Assembly: GCA_963832945.1 (NCBI GenBank)
Contig: CAWHVV010000014.1
Location: 62,001 to 126,000, forward strand
DNA from: JAFEDN01 sp963832945
Lineage (GTDB): Bacteria > Pseudomonadota > Gammaproteobacteria > Coxiellales > Coxiellaceae
Reading direction: 5' to 3'
DNA: 64,000 bases
Shown here: piece by piece, positions 52,338-63,668 of the stretch
Layout: each line of letters starts with the position of its first letter
How positions within the stretch are numbered: position 1 is the stretch's first letter
Translations under genes and position numbers: made by a program
Notes under the pieces: model-generated
Databases searched by the model: none
What the model saw: only the letters and a program-made list of their open reading frames with translations
What the model was told of the DNA's origin: nothing

Positions 52338-52787
52338 ATGAATAGAAGTCCGCAATATGATAAAGATTTTTACGCATGGGCATTAGAAAGTGCCAAGCTT
52401 CTGCGACAGGGAAAGTTTAAAGAAGTGGATATAGAACATGTCGCCGAGGAAATTGAATCTATGGGCAATAATCAGAAGATTAAGTTGATTAGCCTTTTGG
52501 CTCGTGTGATTGAGCATTTATTAAAATATCAGTACAAACCTGATCTACGGGATCGATGTGGAAATGGATGGATGCTGAGTATCAAATTGCACCGGGAGAA
52601 AGTCGCGCGTGTACTTGAAGATAACCCGAGTCTTAAAAATCATCAATTGATTGATAAGTTAAATTATGCCTATAAGCAAGGTGTGCTTTATGCCGCTAAA
52701 GGATTAAACCTTACGGAAAAAATTTTTCCTAAAAATTGTCCATATTCAATTGATCAATGTCTTGATGACGAATTCTTTCCCGAATAA
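52338..52787 (+). CDS. DUF29 family protein
   Basis: A 149-residue protein with the full DUF29 pattern: QYDKDFYAWALESAKLLRQG, VDIEHVAEEIESMGNNQKIK, ARVIEHLLKYQYKPDLRDRC, LSIKLHREKVARVLEDNPSL, and the ending IFPKNCPYSIDQCLDDEFFP. ATG 52,338 follows AAAAGGTAACTA. It stands between recF and gyrB on the opposite strand, an unusual insertion in the most conserved replication cluster. Confidence 0.88.
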   Translation: MNRSPQYDKDFYAWALESAKLLRQGKFKEVDIEHVAEEIESMGNNQKIKLISLLARVIEHLLKYQYKPDLRDRCGNGWMLSIKLHREKVARVLEDNPSLKNHQLIDKLNYAYKQGVLYAAKGLNLTEKIFPKNCPYSIDQCLDDEFFPE

Positions 52788-52826
52788 ATCCGTTCCACCG
52801 GATATTTCTCATCTACAAGGCGCAAG

Positions 52827-53024
52827 TAGTACACCATCCACTTAATTCTGACCGATCCCCCCTCCCCCCGTACTCGGGGGAGAGGGCTGGGTGAGGGGTG
52901 GAAATGGCAGTGCTCTTCGAGAAACTGCCGCGCCCTCCACCCTCACCCTAACCCTCTCCCACAAGTGGGAGAGGGAATAAGAAGTCCGAGTCAATCGGTC
53001 AGAATTAAATTGAAACGGTAGTAG
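52827..53024. mobile_element. Miniature element B, copy 2 (uninterrupted)
   Basis: About 198 bp. Right end GAAACGGTAGTAG and subterminal TTAATTCTGACCGAT / ATCGGTCAGAATTAA inverted pair define it; the outermost left end is degenerate. Interior hairpins as in copy 1 (GTACTCGGGGGAGAGGG, CCCTCTCCCACAAGTGGGAG). It abuts the recF stop codon. Confidence 0.75.
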
Positions 53025-54104
53025 TTACCATTTGATATTGTTATGTTCCACGTGGAACATACTGGCCTGGCGCGAGGGGATCATTTCAGATAGTTCGTCG
53101 AGGGTGATACCGGTAATAAAGACCTGCGACTGGAGTTGCGTGAGGACAGCGGCGACAAACCGGCGTTTTTCCGGATCGAGTTCGGACGGCAAATCATCTA
53201 TTAAGTAAATGGGACTCTGTTGGGTGTATTTTTGCAGCAAAAGGCCCTGTGCCAGATGAAGCGCGTAAGCGGCTAATTTTTGCTGGCCCTGCGAAAGAAA
53301 ATCACCGGCGGGGACTTTTCCCGCATACATCTGCAAATCGGCTCGCTGCGGACCAAACTGGGTATATCCCAATTGCAGATCGCGCGATAAGCTGCCGGTC
53401 AGCACTTCCATCAGGTCTTTTTCCTGAGACCAGCCCCGGAAATATCGCAATTGCAAATCCAGTTCCGGTAGAAAAGTCTGAAGCAGATCAGTCAGTAAAG
53501 GATTCAGTTTTTCCACGTAATCTTTACGGTGTTGGTCTAACAGAATGGATAACTGAACAATTTCATAATTCCAGACTTCAATTTCGTTCCGGGAGAGCTG
53601 ATTTTTTAGACTGGCATTACGCTGCTTTAATGCTTTTTGAAGCTGCTGCCAGACGGAATAGAATTCAGGTTCCACGTGGAACACTCCCCAGTCTAAACAC
53701 TGGCGGCGGATTTTCGGGCCGTCATGAAAATAGCGATGGCTTTCCGTGGTGAGTAACTGTAAAGGCAATTCTTTGGCGAGAGCGGCTAAAGAAGTGATGC
53801 TTTCGCCATTGATACGAATTTTTTTCTCGCCCTTACGGGAACGCTCGATCCCGAGTGAATGGCTTTGGCCTCCGGGTTGCTTCAATTGCGCGAATACCAT
53901 TAATTTATCGGCGTGGTCATGGATAACCCGTTGCGTCAGACTGGTTCGAAAAGAGCGGCCTAATCCCAAAAAGTAAATGGCTTCGAGAATGCTGGTTTTG
54001 CCTGAGCCATTTTGACCATCGAAAATATTCACTCCTCCCTGAGGCTCGATAGTGACAGTCGTAAAATTCCTAAACTGATGGATAGCCAGTTCAGTGATGG
54101 GCAA
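53025..54104 (-). CDS. recF: DNA replication and repair protein RecF (start at contig junction)
   Basis: SMC-like ATPase that helps load RecA at gaps. PITELAIHQFRNFTTVTIEP is the family's first strand, Walker A is FDGQNGSGKTSILEAIYFLG, followed by RSRKGEKKIRINGESI, FGPQRADLQMY, the signature FLSQGQQKLAAYALHLAQGL and Walker B IYLIDDLPSELD. 359 codons equal the normal length if the first codon is the TTG at 54,104, where ATG would be expected. The base change and everything upstream belong to foreign GC-rich DNA, so the real start codon was probably lost at the junction. Confidence 0.92.
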   Translation of the reverse strand: MPITELAIHQFRNFTTVTIEPQGGVNIFDGQNGSGKTSILEAIYFLGLGRSFRTSLTQRVIHDHADKLMVFAQLKQPGGQSHSLGIERSRKGEKKIRINGESITSLAALAKELPLQLLTTESHRYFHDGPKIRRQCLDWGVFHVEPEFYSVWQQLQKALKQRNASLKNQLSRNEIEVWNYEIVQLSILLDQHRKDYVEKLNPLLTDLLQTFLPELDLQLRYFRGWSQEKDLMEVLTGSLSRDLQLGYTQFGPQRADLQMYAGKVPAGDFLSQGQQKLAAYALHLAQGLLLQKYTQQSPIYLIDDLPSELDPEKRRFVAAVLTQLQSQVFITGITLDELSEMIPSRQASMFHVEHNNIKW

Positions 54105-54115
54105 GACGAGGCCGT
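54095..54115. other. Probable assembly junction between two genomes
   Basis: To the left, moderately AT-rich gammaproteobacterial DNA ends at the first codon of recF. To the right, very GC-rich DNA begins in the middle of a transposase reading frame (..DEAVAKGSP). No terminal repeat or target duplication marks the point. dnaN, expected upstream of recF, is absent. Confidence 0.8.
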
Positions 54116-54732
54116 CGCGAAGGGCAGCCCGGCCGAGTCGGCGAAACCGGATCCCAAGGCGCAATACAACTTCACCGATCCGGAGTCGCGGATCATGAAG
54201 GGACCTGACGGGTTCGTGCAAGCCTATAACGCGCAGGTCGCGGTGGATGAGCGCAATTCATCGTCGGCCAGGCGGTCACGCAAGAGACGAACGACAAGAA
54301 ACAGCTGGTGCCGATGATCGCCACCATCGCGCACCAATCGGGGCGCAGCACCACAGGTGCTCCTCGCGGACGCGGGGTATTGCTCGGACGCAGAATGTGG
54401 CGGCGATCGAACACACGGAGATTGACGCGTACATCTCGACGCGAAAGCAGACACATGGCGAGCGCCCCGGGCCATGTCCGCGCGGGCCGCTGCCGAGCCG
54501 CGCGACGCTGGTCGATCGGATGTCCCGCAAGCTGCATACGCAAGGCGGGCGCGGCAATCTATGCGAGGCGCGAAAGACGATCGTCGAACCGGTCATTGGT
54601 CAGATCAAGCAGGCGCGTGGCTTCCGCCAATTCCTGTTGCGTGGATCTCGAGAAGGTGCAAGGCGAATGGTCGCTCGGTGTGCACGACGCACAATATCCT
54701 GAAGCTGTCCCCGCATGTGCGGTTGAGGGGAA
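54105..54732 (+). pseudogene. C-terminal half of an IS1182-family transposase, frameshifted
   Basis: Pieces in shifting frames: PDPKAQYNFTDPESRIMKGP, DGFVQAYNAQVAVDE, LVPMIATIAHQSG-like, VAAIEHTEIDAYISTRKQTH, RKTIVEPVIGQIKQARGFRQ, FLLRGLEKVQGEW-like and VCTTHNILKL. The Asp and Glu catalytic regions and the final helix are those of the same family as the element at 16.5 kb, but of a different, GC-rich lineage. The N-terminal half is missing at the junction. At least three shifts. Confidence 0.75.
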
Positions 54733-55025
54733 CGCCAACGTGTCAGCGCGGCTGGGATCGTCGTGGCCGCCCAGCCCTGGTCGAGGAATCGGCGACGACA
54801 TCGCCCACGGACAGCGTGGGCACGCAGCAGCGAGGCGACGTGACCATCTGGGCCAATTCTCCCGCTCCTAGGAGCCCGTTGGGACATTACCTGGACGGGC
54901 TCCTCGTTGAGACCGGAGTCCCGCGAGCACCCCCAATTGCGACCCCGGCTTGACCGGTGAGCGCGTCCTTTGCAGCTTCGCTGCTGCGGACTCCACGCCA
55001 ACGTCGTGAGGCAAGGAGGCGTGTG

Positions 55026-56261
55026 ATGGAAGTCCTGTCCATCCGCGATGTGCGGGGGTCGATGTCCACGCGGGCAGCGTGACGGCGTGCGTGCGCCTCG
55101 CGTCGGGCGCCGACGTCACGTATCAGCATCGGACGGTGGCTGCGACGACGCAAGGATTGCTGGAGCTGGCGGACTGGTTCGCCGCGAACGGGTGCATCCA
55201 CGTCGCGATGGAGGCGACGGGCGTGTGTACTGGAAACCGGTCTGGCACGTGCTCGAAGAGCAGTTCACCTTGGTCCTGGCGAACGCGATGCACATTCGCA
55301 ACGTCCCGGGCCGAAAGAGCGACACGAACGACGCGACGTGGCTCGCGGACCTGTTGGCCCACGGCTTGATCCGCGGCAGCTTTGTGCCGCCAGCCGATCC
55401 AAGAACTCCGTGATCTGACGCGGACCCGCAAACGACTGGTAGGGGAGATCGCGGATACACACCCTGCGGATCCAGGAAAAACGCCCTGGAGGACGCCAAT
55501 CTGAAGCTGACCCAAGTCGTCAGCGACATTTTGGGCACCAGCGGTCGAGCGATTCTCAAGGCGCTGATCGCGGGCGAGACCGACCCAGGCCCGGTTGGCC
55601 GATGTCACCACGGGCCGACTCAAGGCCAGCCGCGCCCAATTGCTCGCCGCGCTCCATGGCCGTGTGACCGCGCATCATCGCTTCCTGATCGAGTTGCAAC
55701 CTGACCCAGATCGAGGCGCTGGACGCCGCCGTGCGGAAGCTGGAGGGCCACCTCGGCGACGCCCTCGCGCCCTTTCGTGCCGCCGCCGAGCGACTGACCA
55801 CGATGCCGGGGGTGAGCGACACCGCCGCGCGCGTGCTGATCGCCGAAATTGGCGTCGACATGACCCGGTTTCCCAGCGCGGGCCACCTGGTCTCCTGGGC
55901 GGGCCTCTGCCCGCGCCTCGATGAAAGTGCCGGGAAGCGCCGCTCCACCCGGATCCGCCACCCCACGCCTTGGCTGAAGACCACCCTCATCCAGGCCGCG
56001 TGGGCCGCGACCCGCAAGAAGGGGAGCTATCTCCAGGCGCAATTCCTGCGCGTGAAGAATCACCGCGGGCCCAAGAAAGCCATCGTCGCCGTCGCCGCCT
56101 CGATGCTGACCGCGGCGTCCTTAGTTGCTGCCGCGACGGGGTCAAGTACACGACCTCGGCGGCCGGTCCTTCGTCGAACGAGACAAACAGCAACTCACCA
56201 AGAGCTTGCTGCGCCGCCCTGCGCGACCTTGGGTGTCGTCGTTGAGGTCAAGGCCGCTTAA
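55026..56261 (+). CDS. IS110-family transposase (frameshifted)
   Basis: Reconstructed from several frames: AGVDVHAGSVTACV (first Asp of the DEDD set), FAANGCIHVAMEATGVYWKP (Glu), ANAMHIRNVPGRKSDTNDAT then WLADLLAHGLI (the two Asp), a helical centre, and the transposase_20 domain RLTTMPGVSDTAARVLIAEI, FPSAGHLVSWAGLCPRLDES, then VAVAASMLTA and VEVKAA at the end. About 410 codons, the family length. At least four indels. No inverted repeats can be defined. Confidence 0.8.
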
Positions 56262-56733
56262 CATTGAGTCTGTCAACTCGCCCAGTGGCGACGGAGTTTC
56301 TCTTTAGGTCTCGTTCTGCACCCCGCTGCGCTGGACCCACGAGGCCGTGAAACAGGGGCACAATATCTTGCTGTCGAGCGCGCCGCGGGCCCTTGTTTCT
56401 TGGGAGCATGTCCCGCAGCGAGCTCGAGCCCCATCTTGAAGGAGCATGGCGTGAGCTGATGCGCCAAGCCGACCGATCCGTCGTCGGGGCAGACCACGTC
56501 CAGTGGACGCATCGGCGGTCCGGGTACACACACCTTGGAAACGCCGCCGCTGGGGACGGAGCAGCTACCCACGATGGCTCAACCTATTGTTAATCCATCG
56601 GTTGCTCGAGCTAGAGAGGTCGTGCTGTTGATACCTCAATCGCGGTATTGAGGTCGTCCCATGGGCACGGTAACATTGCTGAGTCCTGCCAGGCTAAGGG
56701 TGGGAGACGCCAGGACCAACGGAGGGCTCGTAA
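56262..56733. other. Region without a supported gene
   Basis: 472 bp of GC-rich DNA between the IS110 gene and the cytochrome-type gene. Open frames are present on both strands but none shows a domain, a signal peptide or a ribosome-binding site, and long GC-rich frames arise easily by chance. It may hold the promoter of the downstream gene cluster. Confidence 0.4.
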
Positions 56734-59117
56734 ATGCGGAGACGCGTGGTTTTACTGATTGTTGGGCCACTGCTCGTTGCCCATTCCGGGCCTCGATCGA
56801 GGGCCACGCTGCGAGCGGTCGAGCGAACGAGGTGCGGTCGAAGACGCGGGTGGTTCCCGTAGCCGCATCTACGACGACCGCATCCTCTCGCGCTCTGCTG
56901 GATCGGTTATTTCGTCACCTGCCACAACCAGCAGTTGAAGACCGCTGGCTTGGCGCTCGATGCGCTCGATGTTGCGAACGTTGGCGAACACGCGGCCGTC
57001 TGGGAAAAGGTCGTTCGCAAGCTTCGCGCCGGCGTCATGCCGCCACCGAATCGACCGCGACCTGACAGCGCCGGATACGAAGCGCTGATCGCTTCGCTGA
57101 GAATGGCTTGGATCAGGCGTCCGCGCTCCATCCAAATCCCGGCAGGAGCGGAGACGTTCCATCGATTGAACCGGGCCGAGTACCACAACGCGATTCGCGA
57201 CCTCCTCAGCGTCGACGTCGATGTCAGCTCGCTGTTGCCGCCAGACGATGCGAGTTACGGCTTCGACAACATGGCTGGCACGCTCAAGCTTAGTCAGTCG
57301 CTGATGGAGCGATCTGGGCGCGGCGCGGGAAAATCGCGGGCGCGGCGATGGGCAAGCTGCCGCCGGCGCCGCTCGTCGACACGTTCGTGGTCAAGCCGAC
57401 CGTGAATCAGTATGATCGTGTCGAAGGTCTGCCATTCGGAACGCGTGGTGGCATGCTTATCGAATATAACTTTCCGCAGAATCGGGAATTATCTCATCAC
57501 CATTCAGCCTCAGTGCGACAAGACCACGGCGACGGCAGGATGTGACGGCACGGACGGCTTTGTCGACACTCACCAGATGGAGGTCACCATTGACGGCGAG
57601 CGGGTCGCGCTGTTCACGCTGTCGCCGACGCCCGCAGGAATGTACAGTACCACTCGCTCGAGCAGCTCCGGCAGCGTTTCCAGGTTCAGGCGCCGGTGAA
57701 GGCCGGCGTGCGCAGAATCGGTGTCACCTTTCTGAAGCTGCCGTCGATCGATGAATTCGACGGACTGCGAGCGCGGTTTGTCACTCCCTACTACAACAAT
57801 TATATGGTCCCGCCTTATGCTGCGATTTACGAGCCGTACATCGGCAGCGTCACGGTGAAGGGGCCGTTGGAGGCGGCGGGGGTCACCGACACGGCGAGCC
57901 GGCGCCACATTCTGACTTGTCGTCCCGCGTCGAGCGACGGGGCCGTGTGCGCCACGCAGATCCTCTCGCGCTTGAGCCGGCGCGCGTTCCGGCGCCGGTC
58001 ACCGGCGACGACATCGCCCCGTTGATGACGCTATACCGAGACGTCAGCATGGAGCTTGGGTTCGAGGCGGGCATCGGCGGGCGATTCAGGTGATGGTTCG
58101 GCCAGAATTCCTCTTCCAGAATCAGCGCGACGACCATCCATCTGCGGCGGCCCACCACGTCAGCGATCTCGAACTTGCATCCGGCTCTCGTTTTTCCTCT
58201 GGAGCAGCATTCCGGACGATCGAGCTCCTCGATCTCGCAGCCGCCAGGAAGCTGAAAGTAATCCGGCGGTGCTCGAAAGCCAGGTCCGAACGGATGTCGC
58301 GGATCCGCGATCCGAAGCCTGGTCGAAAATTTCGCCGAACAATGGCTCAACTGCGGAATCTGGCGCGTGAGGCCAGCCGAACGGCGATGTTCCCCGATTT
58401 CGACGAGAACCTCCGCCAGGCGTTCCGGCGCGAGACGGAAATGTTTTTCGAGAGCATCATGCGAGAAGATCGGAGCGTGCTGAACTGTCGGCGGCAACTA
58501 CACGTTCGTCAACGAACGCCTTGGCACAGCATTACGGAATCCCGGGTGTGTTGGGTCCGGAGTCCACCGCGTGACGGTTCCGGATACCCGTCGCGGGTTG
58601 CTCGGCCAGGGGAGCAACTCTCACCGTGACGTCGCGGGCTGTTGGACGTCGCCCGTGGTACACGGCAAGTGGATTCTCGAGAACATCCTCCGGATCGCGT
58701 CCACCGGATCCGCCGGCGAATGTGCCGCCGCTCGAGGAGAAGAGCGGCGGGCAGGCGCTGACGATGCGAGAGCGGATGGCTGAGCACAGGCGGAATCCGG
58801 TGTGTGCGAGTTGCCATGCGATGATTGATCCGCTCGGGTTCGCGCTCGAGAACTTCGATCCGATCGGGCGATGGCGGGATAGAGACGAGGGAAGCCCGGT
58901 CGATGCGTCAGGGACCCTCCCAAATGGTTCGCCGTTCAAGGGCGTCGTCGATTTCCGCGAAAGCCTGACAGCGCAACCAGACCGGTTTGCCGCGACCGTG
59001 ACGGAGAAGTTGCTGGCGTATGCCCTCGGCAGGGGCCTCGATTACTACGACATGCCGGCGGTCCGAAAAATTGTCGGTGATGCGGCTCGTGACGGGTATC
59101 GCTTTCGTCGCTCGTGA
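56734..59117 (+). CDS. DUF1587/DUF1592/DUF1588/DUF1585 cytochrome-type protein (frameshifted)
   Basis: About 795 codons. A signal peptide (MRRRVVLLIVGPLLVAHSG) starts at 56,734. FVTCHNQQLKTAGLAL (a CH heme-like motif) and ETFHRLNRAEYHNAIRDLLS with SLLPPDDASYGFDNMA are the DUF1587 part; DUF1592/DUF1588 follow in broken frames; the end has HRRNPVCASCHAMIDPLGFA (CxxCH), LENFDPIGRWRD and LLAYALGRGLDYYDMPAVRK (DUF1585). This layout is characteristic of Planctomycetota, Verrucomicrobiota and Acidobacteriota secreted heme proteins of unsettled function. Five or more indels. Confidence 0.75.
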
Positions 59118-59160
59118 CGGGAATTGTCCACAGCACGTCTTTTCAGATGAGGAGTTGTCG

Positions 59161-60505
59161 GTGCGGTTGATCATCACGCGATCGACACTGCCGCGTCGCA
59201 CGTTCCTCCGGGGTGCCGGCGCTGCCTTCATGCCGTTCCTCGACGCGATGGTTCCCGCCTTCGGTGCCAAGGCAAGGGCGGCAGAGGGTGCCATCCACCG
59301 GATGGGGTTTTTCTATGTGCCAAACGGCGTCGAGATGACGACTTGGACACCAAAGGCCGAGGGCGCGAACTGGGAGCTCTCGCCGATTCTCCGGCCGTTG
59401 ACCCCCGTTCGTGATCACGTCGTGGTAGTGAGCAGTCTCAGCAACCTGCCGGCTGAGCAGTTTGGCGTCGGGGCTGGTCTCCACACGCGCAGCCACGCGG
59501 CGTTTCTGAGCGGCGTCCGCCCCAAGCGAACTGAGGGAGCCGACATCGAATCGGGCAAGACGCTCGATCAATACGCCGCGGACATACTCGGCGCCGACAC
59601 ACAGTTGCGCTCGCTCGAATTGGCGCTCGAGCCAATACGATTGTCGGCAATTGCGACAACGGCTATGCCTGCGCGTTAGTGAACTCCACGTCGTGGCGAA
59701 CGCCCACCATGCCGCTTCCGATGGAGAACAATCCACGGGCTGTCTTCGAGCGGCTGTTCAGGGCGATCGGTGGCAGCGCTTCCGCAAGATTGGCGCAAAT
59801 GCGCGCGGACCGCAGCATTCTCGACGTGGTGAGCGAGGATATGTCTCGTCTGCGCAAGTCACTCGGCCTGGGATTCGGACGTCGGTTAACGAGTACCTCG
59901 ATACGGTCCGCGACGTCGAGCAGCGAATCCAGAAGGCAGAACGTCGAGGACGACGACGCCTCTGCCGGCAGTGGAGGCACCCCTGGGCGTTCCGGATGTC
60001 TTTGCCGACTACGCCAAGCTGATGCTGGATTTGCAATTTCTCGCGTACCAGACGGACATCACTCGTGTCGTCACGTTCCAAGTGGGACGGGAGCAGAGTT
60101 CGCGCACGTACCGGAGATTGGCGTGCCACAGGCGCATCACGGGCTCACGCACTCAAAACTCGCTGAACGGCCTCTGCTACAGACGCTCATCAATACTTTC
60201 CATGTGTCGTTGGTGGCCGGTCTGGCCAGGAAAAAGATGCGGAATACGCCCGGACGGAGACGGCTCACTCCTCAAGCCACTCCATCTTGCTGTATGGCAG
60301 CGGAATGAGCATCGGCGACATCCACAGCCCGCACGATCTGCCGATCGTGCTCATCGGCGGGGGATGCGGTCAGCTCAAGGGAAACCGTCACCTCAAGTAT
60401 CCAGTCGACACCCGGATGATGAATCTTGGTGTCGCGCTGCTGCACAAGGTCGGCGTCCAGGCGGACGTCGTGGGCGACAGCACCGGACCATTGGCGGGCG
60501 TGTGA
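59161..60505 (+). CDS. DUF1552 protein with Tat-type signal (frameshifted)
   Basis: About 448 codons starting at GTG 59,161. STLPRRTFLRGAGAAFMPFL is a twin-arginine signal. DUF1552 features: RMGFFYVPNGVEMTTWTPKA, LRPLTPVRDHVVVVSSLSNL, LHTRSHAAFLSGVRP, KTLDQYAADILG, and after shifts YAKLMLDLQFLAYQTDITRV then DLPIVLIGGGCGQLKGNRHL and the end STGPLAGV. It always follows a DUF1592-type gene in these phyla, as here with a 43-bp gap. Function unsettled. Indels near 59,640, 59,880, 59,970 and 60,110. Confidence 0.78.
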
Positions 60506-60533
60506 CGTGGGCCCGACGCGACTGAAGGAGTGT

Positions 60534-62061
60534 ATGCAGCGTGGGGGATTGCGGCTGTCAGCATTGATCCCACTGGCGGCGATGTGCGGCGTTGCAGCTG
60601 GCGGGGGAGCCAGCCTGATCGAGGCCGCGAAGGCCGGCGACAAGGCCGGACCATCCGCATGCTGCTGCGGCAACAAGGCGATGTCAACGCGACGGAGGTG
60701 GACGGCACCACGGCGCTGCACTGGGCGGTGCAGCGCGATAACATCGAGGTCGTCGACCTGCTGCTCCGCGCAGGCGCGCACGTGCAAGCGGCGAATCGGT
60801 AAGGGGACCGGTCGCTATCCCTCGCGGCGGCCAACGAGGACGCCGCGATAATGAGCACTTGCTGCAGGCGGGCGCCGATGTCAACACAGCCATGGCGGGC
60901 GGTGAAACGGCGCTAATGACGGCAACGCGGGGCGGCAATGTCGCAGCAATCAAGACGCTGGTCGCTCACGGCGCGGACGTGAACGCGCGCGAGCAGACGC
61001 GAGGACAGACGGCACTGATGTGGGCCGCCTCGCGATGTGGGCGCAATCGGAGCGCTTCATCGAGGCCGGCGCCGAGATAAATGCGCGTGCCACTGGCCCG
61101 CCAATCCAGGCCAAATCTGATATGTCGGCGAGCGCCGCCGGTCGTCGCGGAGCGGCCCGTATGTACACCGGTGACGCCATTGATGCTCGCCGTCCGGCAG
61201 GGCCATCTCGAAGCGGTTGGCGCGTTGCTTGACGCAGGAGCCAATCCTAACGACACGGCGCCCGATGAGCGGAGCGGCGGTGTTGTGGTTGTCGCGATTG
61301 TCAATTTCGAGTCCGATGTAGGACGCCTCTTGCTTGATTACGGCGCGGATCCAAAATGCATGCGCAGGGGATGGACGGCGCTGCACCAGCTCGCGCGCTC
61401 GCGAAACATTCATGTTGGTATGCTCCGCCTGAGCAGAACGATCCATAAACGGCCTCGACATGGCCAAGCGATTGATTGAGGCGGGAGCAGACGTCAACGC
61501 CAGGGAGACGAAGGAGATGACCGACGGTCTCGAGAACCGGTTGAACCGGATCAGCGCGACGCCGTTCATGCTCGCAGCGAAGGGAGTCGATCACCGGCTG
61601 ATGCGGATTCTCGCCGATCACGGCGCAGACCCCCCGCTTCGCAATGCGGACAACACGACCGCCCTCATGCTCGCGGCCGGCACCAACATCGTCGATCTTG
61701 GGAAGGACAGCGGCACCGATGACGACGCATTGGAGGCGGTGAAGCTCGTGTGGAGCCTCACCAACCTGATCAATGAGTCGGACGATCAAGGAGAAACACC
61801 GCTGCACGGCGCCGCCTTTCGAGGCGCCGAGAAAGTCGTGCGCTTCCTGATTGAGAAAGGAGCGAAGCTCGACGCGAAGACGAATATCGGATGGACGCCG
61901 CTAACCGTTGCGCACGGCATTCTGTACAACGGAGACATTCGGACTCAACCCACAATCATTGCAAATATTGACCGAAGAGATGAAGAAGCGAGGACTGAAG
62001 GAATTGAAGCCCTCAATCGCTCGATGCGATGCTCGCGAACAAGCCGATTCCGAACCAGTAG
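60534..62061 (+). CDS. Secreted ankyrin-repeat protein (frameshifted)
   Basis: About 509 codons with a signal peptide (MQRGGLRLSALIPLAAMCGV). Ankyrin repeats in order: GTTALHWAVQRDNIEVVDLL, then GETALMTATRGGNVAAIKTL with VAHGADVNAREQ, TPLMLAVRQGHLEAVGALLD, GVDHRLMRILADHGADPPLR, DDQGETPLHGAAFRGAEKVV and the final DAMLANKPIPNQ. At least five frame changes. It is the third gene in a cluster of DUF1592, DUF1552 and ankyrin genes, an arrangement usual in Acidobacteriota. Partner binding in the periplasm is inference. Confidence 0.72.
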
Positions 62062-62117
62062 AACTTCCCACTCGTCATCCCGACCGCATGATTTACCGTC
62101 AGTCCCAGTCTCCAAAA

Positions 62118-62874
62118 ATGCATAGCTCCGTGGCAACATCAGCTTGGAGCGTCACATCCTTCCCTGGCGTTGTGGTGGACGTGGCGGCTCTCCTATTCGG
62201 GGGGGCCGCTGGAGCTCCAGCGGCTCTCGCAAGCGAGCGACCAACGAACCGTAAGGGATGGCGTGTACACCGATATTCAGGCGCAGAGCGGAGCGAACGT
62301 ATTTGCGCGCGCCTGCGCGCCCTGTAGCCGTAGATCTCCATGGTGGCCTTTCAGACGCCGGTCCCCTGAAGGGCGATCGGTTCCGTCCGCTGATTGGGGG
62401 AGCGGCGATCTGCAGCGCCTCTTTACCTAGTGCAAACAAAAATGCCGCGTGACAAACCTGGCTCCATTCAGGGCGAGTCGGACTATTGGATCTCGTGTGG
62501 TCCTTGCTGCAGGAGAACGGGTTTCCTGCCGGCGATCGCGCGCTCGCGGTGTCGACGGTCGGCAAGACCCACATGAGTCCGGTCGAGGGCACGAATGCAC
62601 TGGCCAATTTCTCGGCGGTTGAGGTCACCGGCTGTCTTACGCGCACGAGCGAGGCCGCATGGCGTTTGACCAGTGCGACAAATCCGGTCGCGGCGAGCGA
62701 GTCCACGCTGAGCGCGAGTGGTAAACCAGGAAAGCCAGATTCTGGTCATCGCGCGTTCAGCCTGCTCGGTGTGTACAAGAAACTCGACGAACACGAACGT
62801 CACGAAATGACCGTCCGCGGCGTGTTGATGAAAGGCATGTCGACGGTGATCGAATCAGTGTCGGTTCGTTCGTA
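62118..62874 (+). CDS. Small c-type cytochrome domain protein (frameshifted)
   Basis: About 252 codons. A hydrophobic N-terminus (VVVDVAALLFGGAAGAPAAL) is followed by GVYTDIQAQSGANVFARA and CAPC, then AVDLHGGLSDAGPLKGDRF; the heme His after CAPC is lost to an indel. Next comes LFTLVQTKMPRDKPGS and LLQENGFPAGDRALAVS, the usual end of such cytochrome domains, and a C-terminal extension (FSAVEVTGCLTRTSEAAWRL, SLLGVYKKLDEHERHEMTVR). It probably passes electrons in the periplasm together with the upstream heme protein (inference). Confidence 0.65.
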
Positions 62875-63180
62875 GTGGGGCCCTTGTGTGGCCCGTAACA
62901 CGCTCCTTGTCTTTGCCGGTTTGATGTGCGCCTCGCCTCGTCTCGACCGTCAGTCAGACATCGCTTTTGCTCAGCGAACACCCCCAATTGATATAGATTC
63001 AGTCAAATGCTTTGAGTGGCGCCACCAGGAGATCTGCTCAAGAATACTGAACCGTCCCGGATTGTCGGGGGGCCATTCGGTTGAGCGCGGATGGCGTGGT
63101 GTGCGAAAACTCGGCCCATGGCCTACGCGGATTCGCGGTAGTTAAGACTTGAGCAGGCCCCAGAGTCGCGCACGCGACAG
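62875..63180. other. Region without a supported gene
   Basis: About 300 bp after the cytochrome gene. Short frames only; a segment starting at 62,888 has a hydrophobic start but no continuation. I see no RNA gene or repeat. Confidence 0.35.
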
Positions 63181-63254
63181 TTCACTCGGCCTATTCCATC
63201 ACCATTGTCTCGGGCGCGATGAGCGCGTTGCCCAGGCCTTGGTGCGGCCGTTCT

Positions 63255-63668
63255 TCATGATAATGCTGGACAACATTCTCGGACGGGCGGAGGAATGCCC
63301 TTCGCCGAGCAGCACCAGTCGTTCAAACACTCCGACTTGGCGGATTCGACAAAGCGTTCCGCAAACGCGTTTAAATTCGGACTCCATGCCGGGAGGACGA
63401 GGGGGCTCACGCCACTGACGCGCAGCAGGCGCCGAAAGGCCGTCGTGTAGAGCGGATCGCGATCGACGATGACGTACGCCATGCCGCGCAGGAAGCTGTC
63501 GCCGGCGGCGATTCGCATGGAAAGAGATCCACGTATTTCGCCACCACGCGGAACACAACGTTCTTGTCGATGCCCACCCCGGACGTCTGCGAGATGATGC
63601 CCGCAATTCGTGGGCAGCCGAGGCGAGGACTGCTTCAGCTGCTGCTTGAGCAGGAGATTCTCGGCCAT
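63255..63668 (-). pseudogene. C-terminal integrase-core transposase fragment
   Basis: One frame gives MAYVIVDRDPLYTTAFRRLL, then SGVSPLVLPAWSPNLNAFAE and RFVESAKSECLNDW, the second Asp and final Glu region of an rve (DDE) transposase of the IS3/IS481 kind. The upstream portion in other frames shows LLLKQQLKQSS. The first catalytic Asp region is not seen, so it is partial or frameshifted. Confidence 0.6.

Noticed and set aside
54193..55001. Many overlapping long ORFs on both strands in the GC-rich part as novel overlapping genes
   Set aside because: They are the usual by-product of high GC; family motifs support only the transposase frames.
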